A stretch of 64,000 nucleotides of DNA. Origin: Muribaculaceae bacterium (lineage in GTDB: Bacteria > Bacteroidota > Bacteroidia > Bacteroidales > Muribaculaceae). Positions within the stretch are counted from its first letter, which is position 1, and every line of letters begins with the position of its first letter. Positions 25,884-33,226 of this stretch are shown here, in pieces. The notes beneath the pieces were generated by a model. That model worked only from the letters and a program-made list of their open reading frames with translations. It did no database searches and was not told where the DNA came from. Location of the stretch: positions 1 through 64,000 of the forward strand of contig JAFYYU010000004.1 of assembly GCA_017557425.1 (NCBI GenBank), written 5' to 3'. Both the position numbers and the translations under genes were made by a program.

Positions 25884-26645
25884 ATGAAAGAGAAACGACA
25901 CGAAAGGATTATGGAAGAACTCATCAAGCACGGGTCGGTCTATGTGTCCGATCTTGTCAACTTGCTTGATGTGTCGGCGGTGACCGTGCGCAAAGACCTC
26001 ACCGAACTGGAGAAGAGCGATAAGCTGTACCGCAGTCATGGCAAGGCGGTGCTGGTTAATCCATATATCAACAACCGTTCGGTAAACGAGAAGGAGAAAC
26101 TGGCCGCTGATGAGAAACACGCCATCGGCCGTGAGGGTGCCCGCCTGATCACGCGCAATGACAGCATCTGTATCGCTTCGGGGACGACGGTACACGCCTT
26201 GGCGCGCAACATTGTGCCTATCCACAAGTTGACGGTCGTGTCGGCATCTTTACCGGTGAGCAATATTCTGTCTGCCCACGAGAACATCGACATTTATCAG
26301 TTGGGCGGTGTTCTCAGGCACAGCAGTTTGTCAGTCGTTGGAGAGTATGCTTCCATGATATTGGATAAATGTTCGTTCTCTAAGCTGTACATGGGTGTGG
26401 ATGGCATTGATTTTGACTTTGGCATCACGACTACCGAGATGCGCGAGGCGGCGCTCAACCAGAAGATGATGGCTGCGGCCCAAAAGACCATCGTCCTGGC
26501 CGACAGCAGCAAGTTCGGGCGCCGAGGCTTCGCCAAAATAGCTGACATTGATGCCGTGGACATCGTTATCACCGATGCCGGCGTTTCTCCCAAGGTCGTT
26601 AAGAAACTTGAGGACCTGGGAATAGAACTCATCATCGCCCAGTAG
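25884..26645 (+). CDS. glpR: DeoR-family transcriptional regulator of the glp operon
   Basis: The 253-residue regulator starts at ATG 25884 (MKEKRHERIMEEL); a TTG at 25869 is a weaker choice. The DeoR winged helix is residues about 5-57 (HGSVYVSDLVNLLDVSAVTVRKDLTELEK), with the recognition helix in SAVTVRKDL. The DeoRC sensor domain follows: ICIASGTTVHALAR, the sugar-phosphate isomerase-like site YMGVDGIDFDFGITT and IVLADSSKFGRRGF. It should be released from DNA by a phosphorylated ligand, here probably glycerol-3-phosphate. Divergent placement from glpABC-T-Q-porin supports the role. Family members for other sugars look alike, so the effector rests on context. Confidence 0.88.
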   Translation: MKEKRHERIMEELIKHGSVYVSDLVNLLDVSAVTVRKDLTELEKSDKLYRSHGKAVLVNPYINNRSVNEKEKLAADEKHAIGREGARLITRNDSICIASGTTVHALARNIVPIHKLTVVSASLPVSNILSAHENIDIYQLGGVLRHSSLSVVGEYASMILDKCSFSKLYMGVDGIDFDFGITTTEMREAALNQKMMAAAQKTIVLADSSKFGRRGFAKIADIDAVDIVITDAGVSPKVVKKLEDLGIELIIAQ

Positions 26646-26659
26646 CGAAGAGGAGGGCT

Positions 26660-26683
26660 TTAAGGTCCTTAAGGTCGTTAAGG
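26660..26683. repeat. Three-unit 9-bp tandem array of TTAAGG
   Basis: TTAAGG starts at 26660, 26669 and 26678, exactly 9 bp apart, and ends in CTTTATT, whose TTA is the stop codon of the minus-strand ApbE gene. The same layout recurs at 27708-27750. Confidence 0.8.
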
Positions 26684-26686
26684 ACT

Positions 26687-27697
26687 TTATTCCGCTTTTA
26701 TCTGGTCAGCAAAAGGCTTGTTGCTCCACACGACGAGGTTGCCGCTGACGGTGTCGGCACTGATGGTCATCACGCCCAGGTCGTGTCGTTTCTCCATCAT
26801 GTTTTTCACTTTTTCTTCGCCCATCACCATGCATGCCGTGGCCCAGGCATCGGCATGCATGCAGTCATTGGCAATGACAGTGACACTGAGCAGCGTGCCT
26901 GCGCGACTGTCGCCCGTATGCGGGTCAACGATGTGTGACAGCTTTTTTCCTTCCTCGACACGCCATTTGCGGTAATTGCCGCTGGTGGCGACGGCCCCGC
27001 TGTCAAGCGTCAGTATCATGACGCTCTCATGGGCGGTGTTGCCATCATTTTCACTCGAGGGCATATCTACCGACACGTGCCACGGCTTGTAGTGGCTGCT
27101 CATGCCGCTTACCATCACCTCACCACCGATCTCGACAAGCCAGTTGGCGGCCCCGTTGCGAGCGAGCATGCGTCCGATTTCGTCACATGCATACCCCTTG
27201 GCGATGGAGCTGAAGTCGAGCATCGCGCGCGGGTCTTGTTTCTTGAGGCTGTCGCCATGAACTGTGACCTTGTCAAGCCCAATGAAGGTGAGAATGCTGT
27301 CTAGCTGGGCACGGGAGGGTAGGACGCCGCTCTTGTAACCGAAGCCCCAAGCGTTGACCAGCGGCATCACCGTCGGGTCAAACGCGCCGCTGCTCTGTTG
27401 CCAAACGTCGCGTGAGGCGGTGAGCAGGCGCTGCAGGTGGGCATCAATGCGTGTAGTCTTGTTCTCGTTGATGGCGCTGATGAGTGACGCCTTGTTATAG
27501 GGTGAGACGCTCATGTCCAGGTTGCCCAGGATGAGCTGGATGCTGTCGCCCAGGTCGCGGTCGGCCTCGTAGGTGATATGGTACTCGGTGGTCCACACCA
27601 CACCCTCGTGGGTGAAATAACGCTTGCGGTCGCGCATGACAAACATTGTCACGATCGCGGCCACCAGAAAGACCAATATGGCGGCGTATTTTTTCAT
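26687..27697 (-). CDS. apbE: FAD:protein FMN transferase (ApbE family)
   Basis: The 336-residue protein has an N-terminal membrane segment or signal anchor (IVFLVAAIVTMFVM-like, about 6-20). ApbE features: TTEYHITYEA start, YNKASLISAINE, GAFDPTVMPLVNAWGFG, the FAD-binding DFSSIAKGYACDEIGRML, EIGGEVMVSG, and the metal and flavin segment HIVDPHTGDSRAG. It attaches FMN covalently to Thr/Ser of partner proteins such as NqrB/NqrC or RnfD/RnfG in the periplasm. It is the last of three minus-strand genes after two beta-barrel proteins; the link between them is unclear. It converges on glpR. Confidence 0.92.
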   Translation of the reverse strand: MKKYAAILVFLVAAIVTMFVMRDRKRYFTHEGVVWTTEYHITYEADRDLGDSIQLILGNLDMSVSPYNKASLISAINENKTTRIDAHLQRLLTASRDVWQQSSGAFDPTVMPLVNAWGFGYKSGVLPSRAQLDSILTFIGLDKVTVHGDSLKKQDPRAMLDFSSIAKGYACDEIGRMLARNGAANWLVEIGGEVMVSGMSSHYKPWHVSVDMPSSENDGNTAHESVMILTLDSGAVATSGNYRKWRVEEGKKLSHIVDPHTGDSRAGTLLSVTVIANDCMHADAWATACMVMGEEKVKNMMEKRHDLGVMTISADTVSGNLVVWSNKPFADQIKAE

Positions 27698-27707
27698 CCC
27701 AAAGTCG

Positions 27708-27750
27708 TTAGGGCCATTAGGGCCTTTAAGGGCCTTAAGGGTTTTAAGGG
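27708..27750. repeat. Five-unit 9-bp tandem array of TTAGGG/TTAAGGG
   Basis: Units start at 27708, 27717, 27726, 27735 and 27744, with exact 9-bp steps. The array fills the gap between the ApbE ATG (27697) and the stop codon of the preceding minus-strand gene (TTA 27753-27755), again ending in GCTTTATT. Confidence 0.85.
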
Positions 27751-27752
27751 CT

Positions 27753-28376
27753 TTATTTCAGGAACCAGGTGACGTTAAAGTACCATGTGCGGTTCTTGGC
27801 TACATTTTCATCCAGCAGCTTGGTGTGGAACGTCTGTCCGATCGAGAAGTTGTAGCCGCCGCGCAACTGCACACGCTCCATCAGCTCACAGCCGATGCCC
27901 ATGTCCAGATAGACGCTCACGGGAGAATACTTGTTCAACTCCCCGTGATTGCCATGCAACAGGAATGAGAACTGGGGACCCACGTAGGCCAACGGCATGA
28001 AGGAGTTTTCCAAGCCGCCCAGGCGGTGCCACTTGAACTTGAGGTGCAAGGGCACGTCAAGATAGTGCATCGACAACATCTCGTTGCCCACGCCCAGCGA
28101 GGACCAGGCGGTGCGGTCGCCATAGTTCACCTTTCCCTGCTTGAGGGTGTAGAGCAGCGAGCCCTCGACGCCAAAGCCGATGCCGCTGAAGTTCATTTCG
28201 CCCGTGACACCCAACTGGGGACCCATGGCCCGCTTGCTGGGCATGATGTCTGATTGTTTGAAGTGGACCTCATTGATGGTGGCGCCGGCGGTGATACCCC
28301 AGCGCGAGGTGGTCTGTCCGGTGGCGGTCACGGCGGTGACAAGCAGAGCGGTGAAGACTAAGATGAATTTTTTCAT
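27753..28376 (-). CDS. Outer-membrane beta-barrel protein (PorT-like)
   Basis: This 207-residue protein has a signal peptide (to about TATGQ, residue 21). About eight amphipathic strands follow, with porin-family cues WGITAGATINEVHF, PQLGVTGEMNFSGIGFGVEGSLLYTL, and GCELMERVQLRGGYNFSIG; the last residues NVTWFLK suit barrel insertion. These small PorT/OmpW-like barrels are common in Bacteroidales and mostly uncharacterised. The next gene upstream (28423-29016) is a paralogue of similar length and strand pattern, so the two are probably co-transcribed and the result of duplication. Confidence 0.75.
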   Translation of the reverse strand: MKKFILVFTALLVTAVTATGQTTSRWGITAGATINEVHFKQSDIMPSKRAMGPQLGVTGEMNFSGIGFGVEGSLLYTLKQGKVNYGDRTAWSSLGVGNEMLSMHYLDVPLHLKFKWHRLGGLENSFMPLAYVGPQFSFLLHGNHGELNKYSPVSVYLDMGIGCELMERVQLRGGYNFSIGQTFHTKLLDENVAKNRTWYFNVTWFLK

Positions 28377-28422
28377 TATTTATTGTCGTTTTTTTTAGTT
28401 TCTACAATCAGTTGGGGTTATG

Positions 28423-29016
28423 TCAGAAGAAGCATGCCAGGGCCAGGGTCCAATGCTTGTCCCGGCCATAGACCTTGTCGCCCTCGTACTCGCGGTCAAC
28501 ATAGCTCATGGCTTTTGAGATGCCGATGCCATAAGATGCTGTGATGCGAAGGTGCCTCATCACGTCAGCACCTATACCAGCATCCCACGACAAATAGGTT
28601 TTGCGGCCCTCCCAGTTGTCTGACGCGTTCTCGTTAAAAAGAATGGAGAACGCAGGGCCGGTGAACACCAGGGGCGCCACATAGCGCTCTACGCCAGGCA
28701 GTGCAAGGCGGTAACGTGCCATCACGGGGATGTCGATGTAGTGGCGCTTGAACAGGCGGTCACCGTCGGAGAGACGGTTGTTGCGGTGGGTGTACATCAC
28801 GCTGGCCTCGACGCCAATGCCGGTCACGGGAATGGCAAGGTCCAGCACAAGGCCACCGCAATAGCCCATGCGGTTGTCGCTGTCGATGACATCGCGGTCA
28901 AACCGCAGTTCGCCCAACGTGACGCCTCCGCGCAGGCCCAGGCGCACCTGTCCCGTCGCGGGCAGTGACATCATCATTATCAGTGTGACGAGTAGGAGTT
29001 TACAGCTCTTCTTCAT
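28423..29016 (-). CDS. Outer-membrane beta-barrel protein (PorT-like), paralogue
   Basis: This 197-residue protein has a signal peptide (to about LPATGQ, residue 22) and then VRLGLRGGVTLGELRFDRD, a central IDIPVMARYRLALPG strand pair, and MRHLRITASYGIGISKAM; it ends ALACFF, with a terminal Phe typical of barrel assembly. It shares its general plan and the GxTxGExxF start with the product of 27753-28376. The function is unknown. No clear promoter box is seen; the region 29017-29150 upstream is A/T-rich and otherwise empty. Confidence 0.75.
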   Translation of the reverse strand: MKKSCKLLLVTLIMMMSLPATGQVRLGLRGGVTLGELRFDRDVIDSDNRMGYCGGLVLDLAIPVTGIGVEASVMYTHRNNRLSDGDRLFKRHYIDIPVMARYRLALPGVERYVAPLVFTGPAFSILFNENASDNWEGRKTYLSWDAGIGADVMRHLRITASYGIGISKAMSYVDREYEGDKVYGRDKHWTLALACFF

Positions 29017-29150
29017 GTCCTTGATTGGATTTCAAACCCCAAAAATACACATTATTATCCAAACCGTCGCCAGTTTTAAGCCTTTTTCTCATTTTTTCTA
29101 ATATGACAAGAATTGGCTCGCCGCGTGATATTGGGGCATGACGAAAAAGA

Positions 29151-29184
29151 AAAACGGCCTCACACCAAGGTGCGAAACCGTTTT
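29151..29184 (-). terminator. Terminator after tRNA-Val
   Basis: On the minus strand AAAACGG...CCGTTTT encloses an inner CGCACC/GGTGTG pair (with one G-T), followed by TCTTTTT. It lies 3 bp past the tRNA end. Confidence 0.8.
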
Positions 29185-29187
29185 GAG

Positions 29188-29262
29188 TGGGCAGTGAGGG
29201 ATTCGAACCCCCGACCCTCTGCTTGTAAGGCAGATGCTCTGAACCAACTGCGCTAACTGCCC
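29188..29262 (-). tRNA. tRNA-Val (anticodon TAC)
   Basis: The 75-nt minus-strand gene has acceptor arms GGGCAGT and ACTGCCC with discriminator A. The D-arm contains GCGCAGTTGGTTCAGAGC, and the anticodon stem TCTGC/GCAGA has loop CTTACAA, giving anticodon TAC. The T-arm is GGGGGTTCGAATCCC. CCA is not encoded. The promoter at 29283-29312 and the terminator at 29151-29184 make it an independent unit. Confidence 0.96.
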
Positions 29263-29282
29263 ATTAGTTGTCAAAAGCGATG

Positions 29283-29312
29283 CAAAGGTACTGCTAATTT
29301 TGGAACCACCAA
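29283..29312 (-). promoter_or_regulatory. Promoter of tRNA-Val
   Basis: Minus strand TTG (29312-29310), 19 bp, TACCTTTG (29290-29283), the same box as for the SRP RNA. Confidence 0.85.
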
Positions 29313-29418
29313 AAAAAATCGCACTTTTTTTTCAAAAAAAGCAGTTTTTTTCAAAAAATGCCACTCCAAGCCCTCTGTTTGCCGTCTTTTTAAAGAAAAA
29401 ATCCTAACTTAGCGCCCT

Positions 29419-29451
29419 AGAACAACCAGAGAACAACCAGAGAACAACCAA
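29419..29451 (+). repeat. Three 11-bp tandem repeats in the DJ-1 gene leader
   Basis: AGAACAACCAG occurs three times in a row (last base of the third differs). It is followed by two AAACGAC units (29454-29467) just before ATG 29471. An imperfect promoter box TAACTTAG is at 29405-29412, so the repeats fall in the 5' untranslated region. Confidence 0.8.
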
Positions 29452-29470
29452 CTAAACGACAAACGACAAA

Positions 29471-30019
29471 ATGAAGAAGAATTACATTTTTCTGGCCGAC
29501 GGCTTTGAAGAAGTCGAGGCCCTGACGTGTGTGGACGTGATGCGTCGCGCGGGAATGACCGTCGTGACGGTGTCGATGAACCCCGATTTGGCAGTGACCG
29601 GAGCCCATGGCGTGACGGTAATGGCCGACAGCGTGTACAGCGACAATGACTACAGTGATGCCGAGTGGCTCGTGTTGCCTGGAGGCATCCCCGGTGCCCC
29701 CAACCTGGCTGACAGCGAACTCTTGTGCGACCTGATCACCGCCCATGACGAGCGGGGTGGCAAGGTGGGCGCCATCTGTGCCTCGCCGGCAGTGGTGCTG
29801 GCCCCCCTGGGCCTGCTGCAAGGGCGTGAGGCGGTGTGCTATCCCGGCATGGAGCAGGGTATCGAGGGCGTAAATTGGAAATCGGGCGCGGTAGCTGTCG
29901 ATGACAATGTCGTGACCGGCAACGGACCTGCCGCGGCAGCGCCGTTTGCCTTGACCATGGTCGCCCAGTCCATGGGAGCTGACGTGGCTGCTCAGGTGGC
30001 CGCAGGCATGCTCTTATAA
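29471..30019 (+). CDS. DJ-1/YajL family protein
   Basis: The 182-residue cytoplasmic protein shows the DJ-1 landmarks: Glu16 in GFEEVEAL (partner of the reactive cysteine), VDVMRRAGM, LPGGIPGAPNLADSE, and the nucleophile elbow with Cys103 in GAICASPAVVL. The C-terminal NGPAAAAPFALTMVAQ segment also matches. Members act as oxidative-stress-linked chaperones or deglycases; the exact activity is debated. Length is typical (180-190). It has short tandem repeats in its leader and a probable terminator after it, so it looks monocistronic. Confidence 0.92.
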   Translation: MKKNYIFLADGFEEVEALTCVDVMRRAGMTVVTVSMNPDLAVTGAHGVTVMADSVYSDNDYSDAEWLVLPGGIPGAPNLADSELLCDLITAHDERGGKVGAICASPAVVLAPLGLLQGREAVCYPGMEQGIEGVNWKSGAVAVDDNVVTGNGPAAAAPFALTMVAQSMGADVAAQVAAGMLL

Positions 30020-30034
30020 TTATAATAATGTGGG

Positions 30035-30060
30035 AAATGGTCGTTTTAGCGACATTTTTT
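30035..30060 (+). terminator. Probable terminator after the DJ-1 gene
   Basis: AAATGGTCG (30035-30043) pairs with CGACATTT (30050-30057) with one bulge, followed by a T run to 30060. Confidence 0.55.
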
Positions 30061-30070
30061 AAATAAATAG

Positions 30071-30101
30071 TTGTGAGACTCAAAAAAAGTGTTTACATTT
30101 G
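30071..30101 (+). promoter_or_regulatory. Promoter of the dockerin-like gene at 30217
   Basis: TTG 30071-30073, 20 bp, TACATTTG 30094-30101. The leader to ATG 30217 is about 110 nt and A/T-rich. Confidence 0.75.
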
Positions 30102-30216
30102 CCACAACTTTTGAAAAAGAGTCAGAAAGGCTCCCATAATCAATAGTTAAATAACTCTTTAACCGATATTTTATTAATAACATATTTTTATTAACCAATT
30201 CTAGATCTACAGATTT

Positions 30217-31620
30217 ATGAAGAAATTTTTAGCACTTCTGTTTGTGTGTGCAGGCCTGACCGCAATGGCTGCACCTCATGTGAACAAGGCTGATCTCACC
30301 CAGGCCAAGGGCCAGATGGTGATGAAGGCTAACACTCTGACCAACAATCTGACTGCTGGCGTTAGCAAGTCCTTTATGGAGGCTGCCAAGCAGAACGTTC
30401 AGAAGAACCATGCCACCAACCTGGTGAACAAGCGCGCTCCCCGTCGCCTGAGCGATGAGGAAATCCTCAACAATCCTTATGTTTGCTTCCTGTATGCTTA
30501 CGACATCATGGGCGAGGAGCCTGTACAAGCCGATCCTTACTATGCTGCTGGCGGTGCTTATTGGAAAACCTTTGATGATGAAGAAGGCCTGTTCTTTGCC
30601 GGTTTCTATTGGGATGCTGAAGGCAGCACCTACTACCTGCCCATCGACATTGACTACGCAAGTGGCGAAGTGGCTCTGTCTTGGGGCATGCTGCTCGAGG
30701 ACGACTCAGTTATCGGTACCGGCCGCACCCGTACCGATAGTGTATGGTATTCGTTGCTCGTTTCTCAGGCCTACTGGGAGAATGGTGAACAGAACGACTG
30801 TATGGGTACCCTCTATGAGGACGGTTCGATCATCTTCGATGACTACTATGTATACTACACTAATAAAGTGAAGAGAGTTTACCGTAATGGCTCTCTCAGG
30901 AGCACTGACACTATTGAGACTGCAACCATGTACGTGGGTACCGAGATTCTCGCTGCTAACGGTGTGCTCTCCTACAACAATGAGAAGGACGGCAGCGCTG
31001 ACGAGAGCCCCGTTTACATGTTCCAGGAGGGTAACGACCTGTATGTTGGAAACATGTGGGGCTATGGTGTTCCCACCTGTATGATGACGCTGATTGAGGG
31101 AGGCAAGGCTCTTTACGAGTGCGCTGAATTCGACCCCGTTGATTCGATCACTTATTTGTCGAACCCCATCTGGGACGTTAACGACTCTTGGATCAGTGGT
31201 GGTCTTGGCATGTTCTACCCCGTAGGCAGCTATGAGCTGGACGATGAGGGTTACATCATTGACTACACTTGGGGCTTCGAGGCTGACGCTACCCCCGACC
31301 AGATCACCTGGCCTTACACCATGCCTAGCAATGGTTATCACTTCCTGTATGGTTATGAGAACAACGTTCTGAAGTATACCAACGGTGACAAGTTTGTGCT
31401 TCCTGGTGGCGGCTTCACCCGTGGTGACATCGACAACGACGGCAAAATTACTATTGCCGACGTGACCACGCTGATTGACCACCTGCTGACTGGCGACTTT
31501 GATGACGCTGATGACTTCAGCTCTGACGCTGCCGATTGTGACGAGTCTGGTGATATCAACATCTCTGACGTAACTACGCTGATCGACTACTTGCTGAGTG
31601 GCAACTGGCCCGCTGAGTAA
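30217..31620 (+). CDS. Secreted protein with dockerin-like C-terminus
   Basis: The 467-residue product has a signal peptide (MKKFLALLFVCAGLTAMA, residue 18). An N-terminal helical stretch (about 20-85, ending LVNKRAPRRLSDEE) leads into a beta-rich body (about 90-395) rich in Tyr, Trp and acidic residues. That body has strands such as YYLPIDIDYASGEVALSWGM and MYVGTEILAANGVL. The C-terminus has two dockerin-like calcium-binding units, GDIDNDGKITIADVTTLID and CDESGDINISDVTTLID. The body resembles that of the next gene (31853-33031) in closing with a YENNVLKYTNGDKFVLP-like segment, so they are distant paralogues. Function is unknown. Non-cellulosomal dockerin-like ends are common in this group and may serve surface assembly. 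Confidence 0.75.
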   Translation: MKKFLALLFVCAGLTAMAAPHVNKADLTQAKGQMVMKANTLTNNLTAGVSKSFMEAAKQNVQKNHATNLVNKRAPRRLSDEEILNNPYVCFLYAYDIMGEEPVQADPYYAAGGAYWKTFDDEEGLFFAGFYWDAEGSTYYLPIDIDYASGEVALSWGMLLEDDSVIGTGRTRTDSVWYSLLVSQAYWENGEQNDCMGTLYEDGSIIFDDYYVYYTNKVKRVYRNGSLRSTDTIETATMYVGTEILAANGVLSYNNEKDGSADESPVYMFQEGNDLYVGNMWGYGVPTCMMTLIEGGKALYECAEFDPVDSITYLSNPIWDVNDSWISGGLGMFYPVGSYELDDEGYIIDYTWGFEADATPDQITWPYTMPSNGYHFLYGYENNVLKYTNGDKFVLPGGGFTRGDIDNDGKITIADVTTLIDHLLTGDFDDADDFSSDAADCDESGDINISDVTTLIDYLLSGNWPAE

Positions 31621-31648
31621 TCATTCAGAAAGAACAAACATTAAAAAG

Positions 31649-31679
31649 GACAGGACCTCACAAGGGCCCTGTCTTTTTT
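31649..31679 (+). terminator. Terminator after the first dockerin-like gene
   Basis: GACAGG (31649-31654) pairs with CCTGTC (31668-31673), with inner CC/GG, followed by a T6 run. Confidence 0.85.
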
Positions 31680-31809
31680 AATATCCAGTAGCGAATCATC
31701 TGCTGCTACACCTCACACTAAGACGCTAAAAATTTTTGTTTTATAGTTGTTAGGAGGCTGGAAAGTGAAAAAAGAGGTTAAAATGGGCTGAGTATCGAAA
31801 ATAAATCAG

Positions 31810-31817
31810 TAATTTTG
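31810..31817 (+). promoter_or_regulatory. Promoter box of the second dockerin-like gene
   Basis: TAATTTTG; CTG stands in place of TTG 19 bp upstream (31788-31790). ATG 31853 is 35 nt downstream. Confidence 0.6.
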
Positions 31818-31852
31818 TAGTTTGTAAAAAACATCAATAACAATATTTCAAA

Positions 31853-33031
31853 ATGAAGAAGAGAATGTTAGCTTTGTTGAGCGTGAGCACGCTCGTTGCC
31901 GCAATGGCCATTGCGGCCCCCGCCCAGCTGTCAGGCTCCCGGATTTGCCTGTTGAACCTCTACCAATGGGATCAGAACACTGGAGTCGTAACGCCTGCCG
32001 ATCCCATGGTATCGGGCGGATGGACCACGACAATCGTTGATGGTGGCAACGGTACGGTGACGCTGCACGGTGGTTTGTCGCTGTATCCCATCGACCAGCC
32101 CATGCTGGTTGATCTTGCCGCCGGCAAGGTGACGCTTCAGGTGACAGGCGAGCCCTTTGGCTCTACATCAGGCACGAGTACTGTGACCTCCGGCCCGGTG
32201 ACGACGACGGTTGACAGCACGCGCTACTACTATTTTGTCAACGAGGACTGGTTGCTGCACAACAGTGACTATGCCGACGTGCAGGGCACCATCGAGGATG
32301 ACGGCTCGATAGTGATTGAAGCCGGATTTGGATACTATATCCTGGAAACCCGCACGAAGACGATTCGCAGCGGCAGCCACGTAACTATATTGAACGATAC
32401 CATTCGCACGTTCTCACCCATCATGCGCAACACCCGCTTGCAGATGGCCAATGGATGCCATGAGTTTGCCGATGAGCAAGGTGGCGTGTCTCACCTTGTT
32501 GACGTGTACATCCGCCAGTCGGGTGACACGGTGTGGGTGACCAACCTATACGGCTTCGGATGGCGTGACAATTTCATGCTGCTGGATGCCGACGGGGTGA
32601 TGACCTTCCCAGGCCAGGCATTCCGTGACATCGACGATGCCGCCAACCCTGCTGGCGATGGCGTGTGGTACAACACAACACTCAATGGCAACAACGCTGT
32701 AATGGGTAACATCGGTACGGCCAGCAAGGATGAGCTCTTGTGGGGCTTGACGGTTCCTAACGATGGTGACGGCCTGTGGTGGGGATATATCGATAACATG
32801 CTCTACTTCACCGACGGCACGAAGTTCGTCATCCCGACAACCCCACAGCCCTTCACGGTAGGAGATGTGAACGGTGACGGAGCGGTAAATATCGCAGATG
32901 TTACTGCCTTGATCGACTATCTGCTGGGAAGCGGTGGTTCCGTTAACGTCGACGCTGCAGATGTGAACGGTGATGGCGCAATTAACATCGCCGACGTGAC
33001 CGCTCTGATCGATAAGCTCTTGGGCGCATAA
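31853..33031 (+). CDS. Secreted protein with dockerin-like C-terminus, paralogue
   Basis: The 392-residue product has a signal peptide (to about AIAAPAQ, residue 24). The body (about 25-325) is beta-rich, with VTLHGGLSLYPIDQPMLVDLAAGKVTLQV, a middle part ETRTKTIRSGSHVTI, and YIDNMLYFTDGTKFVIP, which parallels the end of the preceding gene's body. The C-terminus is a clean dockerin-like pair, GDVNGDGAVNIADVTALID and DVNGDGAINIADVTALID, each with Asp/Asn positions suited to calcium. It has its own promoter and terminator. No enzymatic motif is seen. Confidence 0.75.
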   Translation: MKKRMLALLSVSTLVAAMAIAAPAQLSGSRICLLNLYQWDQNTGVVTPADPMVSGGWTTTIVDGGNGTVTLHGGLSLYPIDQPMLVDLAAGKVTLQVTGEPFGSTSGTSTVTSGPVTTTVDSTRYYYFVNEDWLLHNSDYADVQGTIEDDGSIVIEAGFGYYILETRTKTIRSGSHVTILNDTIRTFSPIMRNTRLQMANGCHEFADEQGGVSHLVDVYIRQSGDTVWVTNLYGFGWRDNFMLLDADGVMTFPGQAFRDIDDAANPAGDGVWYNTTLNGNNAVMGNIGTASKDELLWGLTVPNDGDGLWWGYIDNMLYFTDGTKFVIPTTPQPFTVGDVNGDGAVNIADVTALIDYLLGSGGSVNVDAADVNGDGAINIADVTALIDKLLGA

Positions 33032-33082
33032 TCGTCTGGTAATAAGACATCATTTCATATAGGCTGCGATTTGTGGCTATGG

Positions 33083-33115
33083 GGACGGTTCCGCTGTTGA
33101 ACCGTCCTCTTTTTT
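33083..33115 (+). terminator. Terminator after the second dockerin-like gene
   Basis: GGACGGTTC (33083-33091) pairs with GAACCGTCC (33099-33107), 7-nt loop, followed by a T run to 33115. It marks the left border of the terminase module. Confidence 0.9.
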
Positions 33116-33171
33116 CGTGCTGTTCCTTGTCGCTGTGCGTTTTGTGCTGGCGCGGTCAGATGCTCGATCAT

Positions 33172-33179
33172 TACCTTTG
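33172..33179 (+). promoter_or_regulatory. Promoter box of the terminase module
   Basis: TACCTTTG, about 45 nt before ATG 33227. No TTG lies at the usual distance (nearest at 33142, 27 bp). Confidence 0.55.
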
Positions 33180-33226
33180 TTCTGGTTTTACACAATGTAA
33201 ATCCGTTTATTATAACTTAATTGACC

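Noticed and set aside
25679-25969. 96-codon frame in the glpA/glpR intergenic region
   Set aside because: It is Phe/Lys-rich from A/T-rich DNA, crosses the glpR promoter and start, and has no homology cues.
26660-27750. CRISPR array
   Set aside because: The repeats are 6-9 bp with 2-3 bp between them; there are no 25-40 bp repeats with unique spacers and no cas genes in the window.
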